Assembly: GCA_027922465.2 (NCBI GenBank)
Contig: BQMF02000262.1
Location: 1 to 64,000, forward strand
Reading direction: 5' to 3'
Length of the DNA: 64,000 nt
Source of the DNA: Turritopsis dohrnii
Taxonomy: Eukaryota; Cnidaria; Hydrozoa; Anthoathecata; Oceaniidae
The number at the start of each line of letters is the position of its first letter. Position 1 is the stretch's first letter. A program made the position numbers and the translations under genes. This document shows positions 62,925 through 64,000 of the stretch, piece by piece. Under the pieces are notes generated by a model, which saw nothing but the letters and a program-made list of their open reading frames with translations, searched no databases and had not been told where the DNA came from.

Positions 62925-63651
62925 ACTGAAGCCGATGATACACGAGTCGATTAGTTGCTTTCGATTTGTAGAATTCTACAAATCGCTGCGTGTATCATGC
63001 ACAAATCGTATGTTGTGAGCATGATTCTACAAGTTGCTTTCGACAAAAAAAAAATCGAACCTGTTGGAATTAAGCCTTTATCAAACCAATTCAGCTTATT
63101 AAACCAATCAAAAAGCTTCCTTTTTTATACAGAAAATGCGCACATGAAAACTTCTAGATTAAAATGATATGTTTCAAACTGCAAACATCATGGCGCAAAA
63201 AAAAAGATAATTTTGTTGAACAATTTATCACCGAATGGTATTCTGAAGAATCGTTGTGGAATTGCAGAATACCGTATCTTGCTTTGTGAGTGCCACTTCA
63301 ACGAGACGCAACAAAGCATCAATATCAGAAGGGACCATCCTCAAAAAGTTAAAATAGTCAGCTTCCTCTTCCAGTCGAAATTCACGCAGAAGTGTATCGT
63401 AAACCCCAAACTGCTTTCTTTTCTTCAGCCAAGATTTTGTCCATACTCTTTTTTTCCGTTTCTTGTTTTCTTGGCAAGCCACGATGATAATAGCAGCAGC
63501 TGCAACCTCTTCCTCACTGTCTGAATACATGATGTAGAAAGGAAAAATCGCTTGCGTGTATCACCTTTGTATCGGCAACTTTAAAATATGCGCAACATAA
63601 GTACGACTCAGTCGAAAGCAACTAATCGATTCGTGTATCATCGGCTTAAGT
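62925..63651 (-). mobile_element. Miniature PIF/Harbinger element
   Basis: About 40-bp TIRs: AGCCGATGATACACGAGTCG then ATTAGTTGCTTTCGA at the left and the inverse of AGCCGATGATACACGAATCG at the right. Sub-terminal TAGAATTCTACAAATCG palindromes are present. It keeps only the start of a Harbinger transposase (63228-63530), hence the class. The target duplication is not clear. Confidence 0.75.
63228..63530 (-). pseudogene. PIF/Harbinger transposase, N-terminal fragment
   Basis: ATG at 63528-63530. 100 codons: acidic start MYSDSEEEVAAAAIIIVACQ, basic KKRKKRVWTKSWLKKRKQFG, then VYDTLLREFRLEEEADYFNF, LRMVPSDIDALLRLVEVALT and KQDTVF. R/K-x-W-x-K-x-W-L-x-x-R..G-x-Y-x-x-L..E-L..D..F..F-x-R-M is the standard start of Harbinger transposases (full length ~350-400 residues, DDE_4 domain). 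Here the frame ends as the element closes, before any catalytic Asp. The fragment is surprisingly intact for a non-autonomous relic. The plus frame 63213-63524 is its shadow. Confidence 0.8.
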
Positions 63652-63780
63652 TGTTTTTTTTAGCAGTTTTTTTCATTTGGAATACCTTTTATACATAAAA
63701 AAGTGTTCCTCTAGGATAAATGAAGTATTTCATGCTCAAATTCAGAAAAGAAATTTTAAGGCTTAATTTCCCTTTAAATA

Positions 63781-64000
63781 GAGAGGGCGTTAGTACAAAG
63801 TAGGGGACAAAGACTCCCTCCTGAAGTCACTGCAGTTTAATAACAACAAGAAGCCGCCTGGCTTGAAGACTTCAGGACATAACACAACGATCCATATCTA
63901 GTCTCAAAAATACAACATTGCCGAATTGCCCAATTTTAATCAAACCTGGCAATATCATTGTCAAATTCGAAATCAACACCTTTCAATTGTGCTCTGTGCA
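63781..64000. other. Window end, nothing recognised
   Basis: No gene, repeat or terminus could be supported in the last 220 bases. Confidence 0.3.

Larger units (their letters stand above)
62315..63780. mobile_element. AAGGGAAATTAAGCC TIR element
   Basis: TATTTAAAGGGAAATTAAGC then CTT at 62315-62337 and its inverse at 63758-63780. A third related block, GGAATTAAGCCTTTATCAAA, lies inside at 63066. The element hosts the miniature Harbinger element 62925-63651. TGACGTCA-type sites occur at 62487 and 62882. No coding sequence of its own. Confidence 0.6.

Noticed and set aside
63213..63524. 103-codon plus ORF
   Set aside because: Exact antisense of the Harbinger N-terminal frame, which has clear family residues.

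Overview
The window looks like nuclear DNA from a cnidarian, most likely an anthozoan. It is AT-rich and eukaryotic, with GT..AG introns, poly(A) signals and no operons. Its transposon set (Penelope-like, DIRS, several LINEs, hAT, Tc1, Harbinger, Helitron, Academ-like and Mutator-like elements) is typical of such genomes. The organism call is an inference from this repertoire and from the expanded receptor family; no marker gene fixes the species.

There are five credible host genes. One is an intact single-exon Mab-21/cGAS-like nucleotidyltransferase (2847-4325, minus), a candidate cGAS-like innate immune receptor. The other four are members of one rhodopsin-class (class A) GPCR family: 7869-9096 (plus, one-base frameshift), 12907-12922 joined to 16115-17403 (plus), 33682-34995 (minus) and 59188-60477 (minus). 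All four have a secretory leader and a short Cys-rich ectodomain. They carry ERY in place of DRY, a Cys pair linking TM3 and ECL2, and an NPIIY motif. In each, a splice acceptor lies in or just before the leader, followed by one uninterrupted exon. The last two are close paralogues whose 3' flanks also match.

Almost everything else is mobile DNA, much of it nested. 0-7 kb: hAT relic, the cGLR-like gene, a minisatellite, and a Penelope-like relic split by a GACGTC-rich palindromic element that is itself split by a second MITE. 7-20 kb: two GPCRs, LINE and hAT relics, and several palindromic MITEs with visible target duplications. 20-25.6 kb: a TTAA-flanked MITE, a 260-bp tandem duplication, and a Tc1-type foldback inside another Tc1-type foldback. 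25.8-33.35 kb: a head-to-tail Helitron array of seven units. The third unit is split by a 2.94-kb TIR transposon with a 9-bp duplication and relics of a helicase and a zinc-finger protein. 33-41 kb: GPCR, a GACGTC element with 123-bp repeats, and MITEs. 41.9-46 kb: an internally deleted DIRS element with an RGG-coding segment in its terminal repeats. 46.1-57 kb: one Mutator-like palindromic element containing at least five other insertions (an XPG-nuclease transposon and four LINE pieces). 57-64 kb: a hAT terminus, the last GPCR, and a miniature Harbinger element that keeps the N-terminus of its transposase.

The host genes do not form a pathway. The receptors are presumably peptide-type sensors at the cell surface, and the Mab-21 protein would act inside the cell. 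The transposons record a relative order of insertion, in places proved by empty sites in sister copies within the window.
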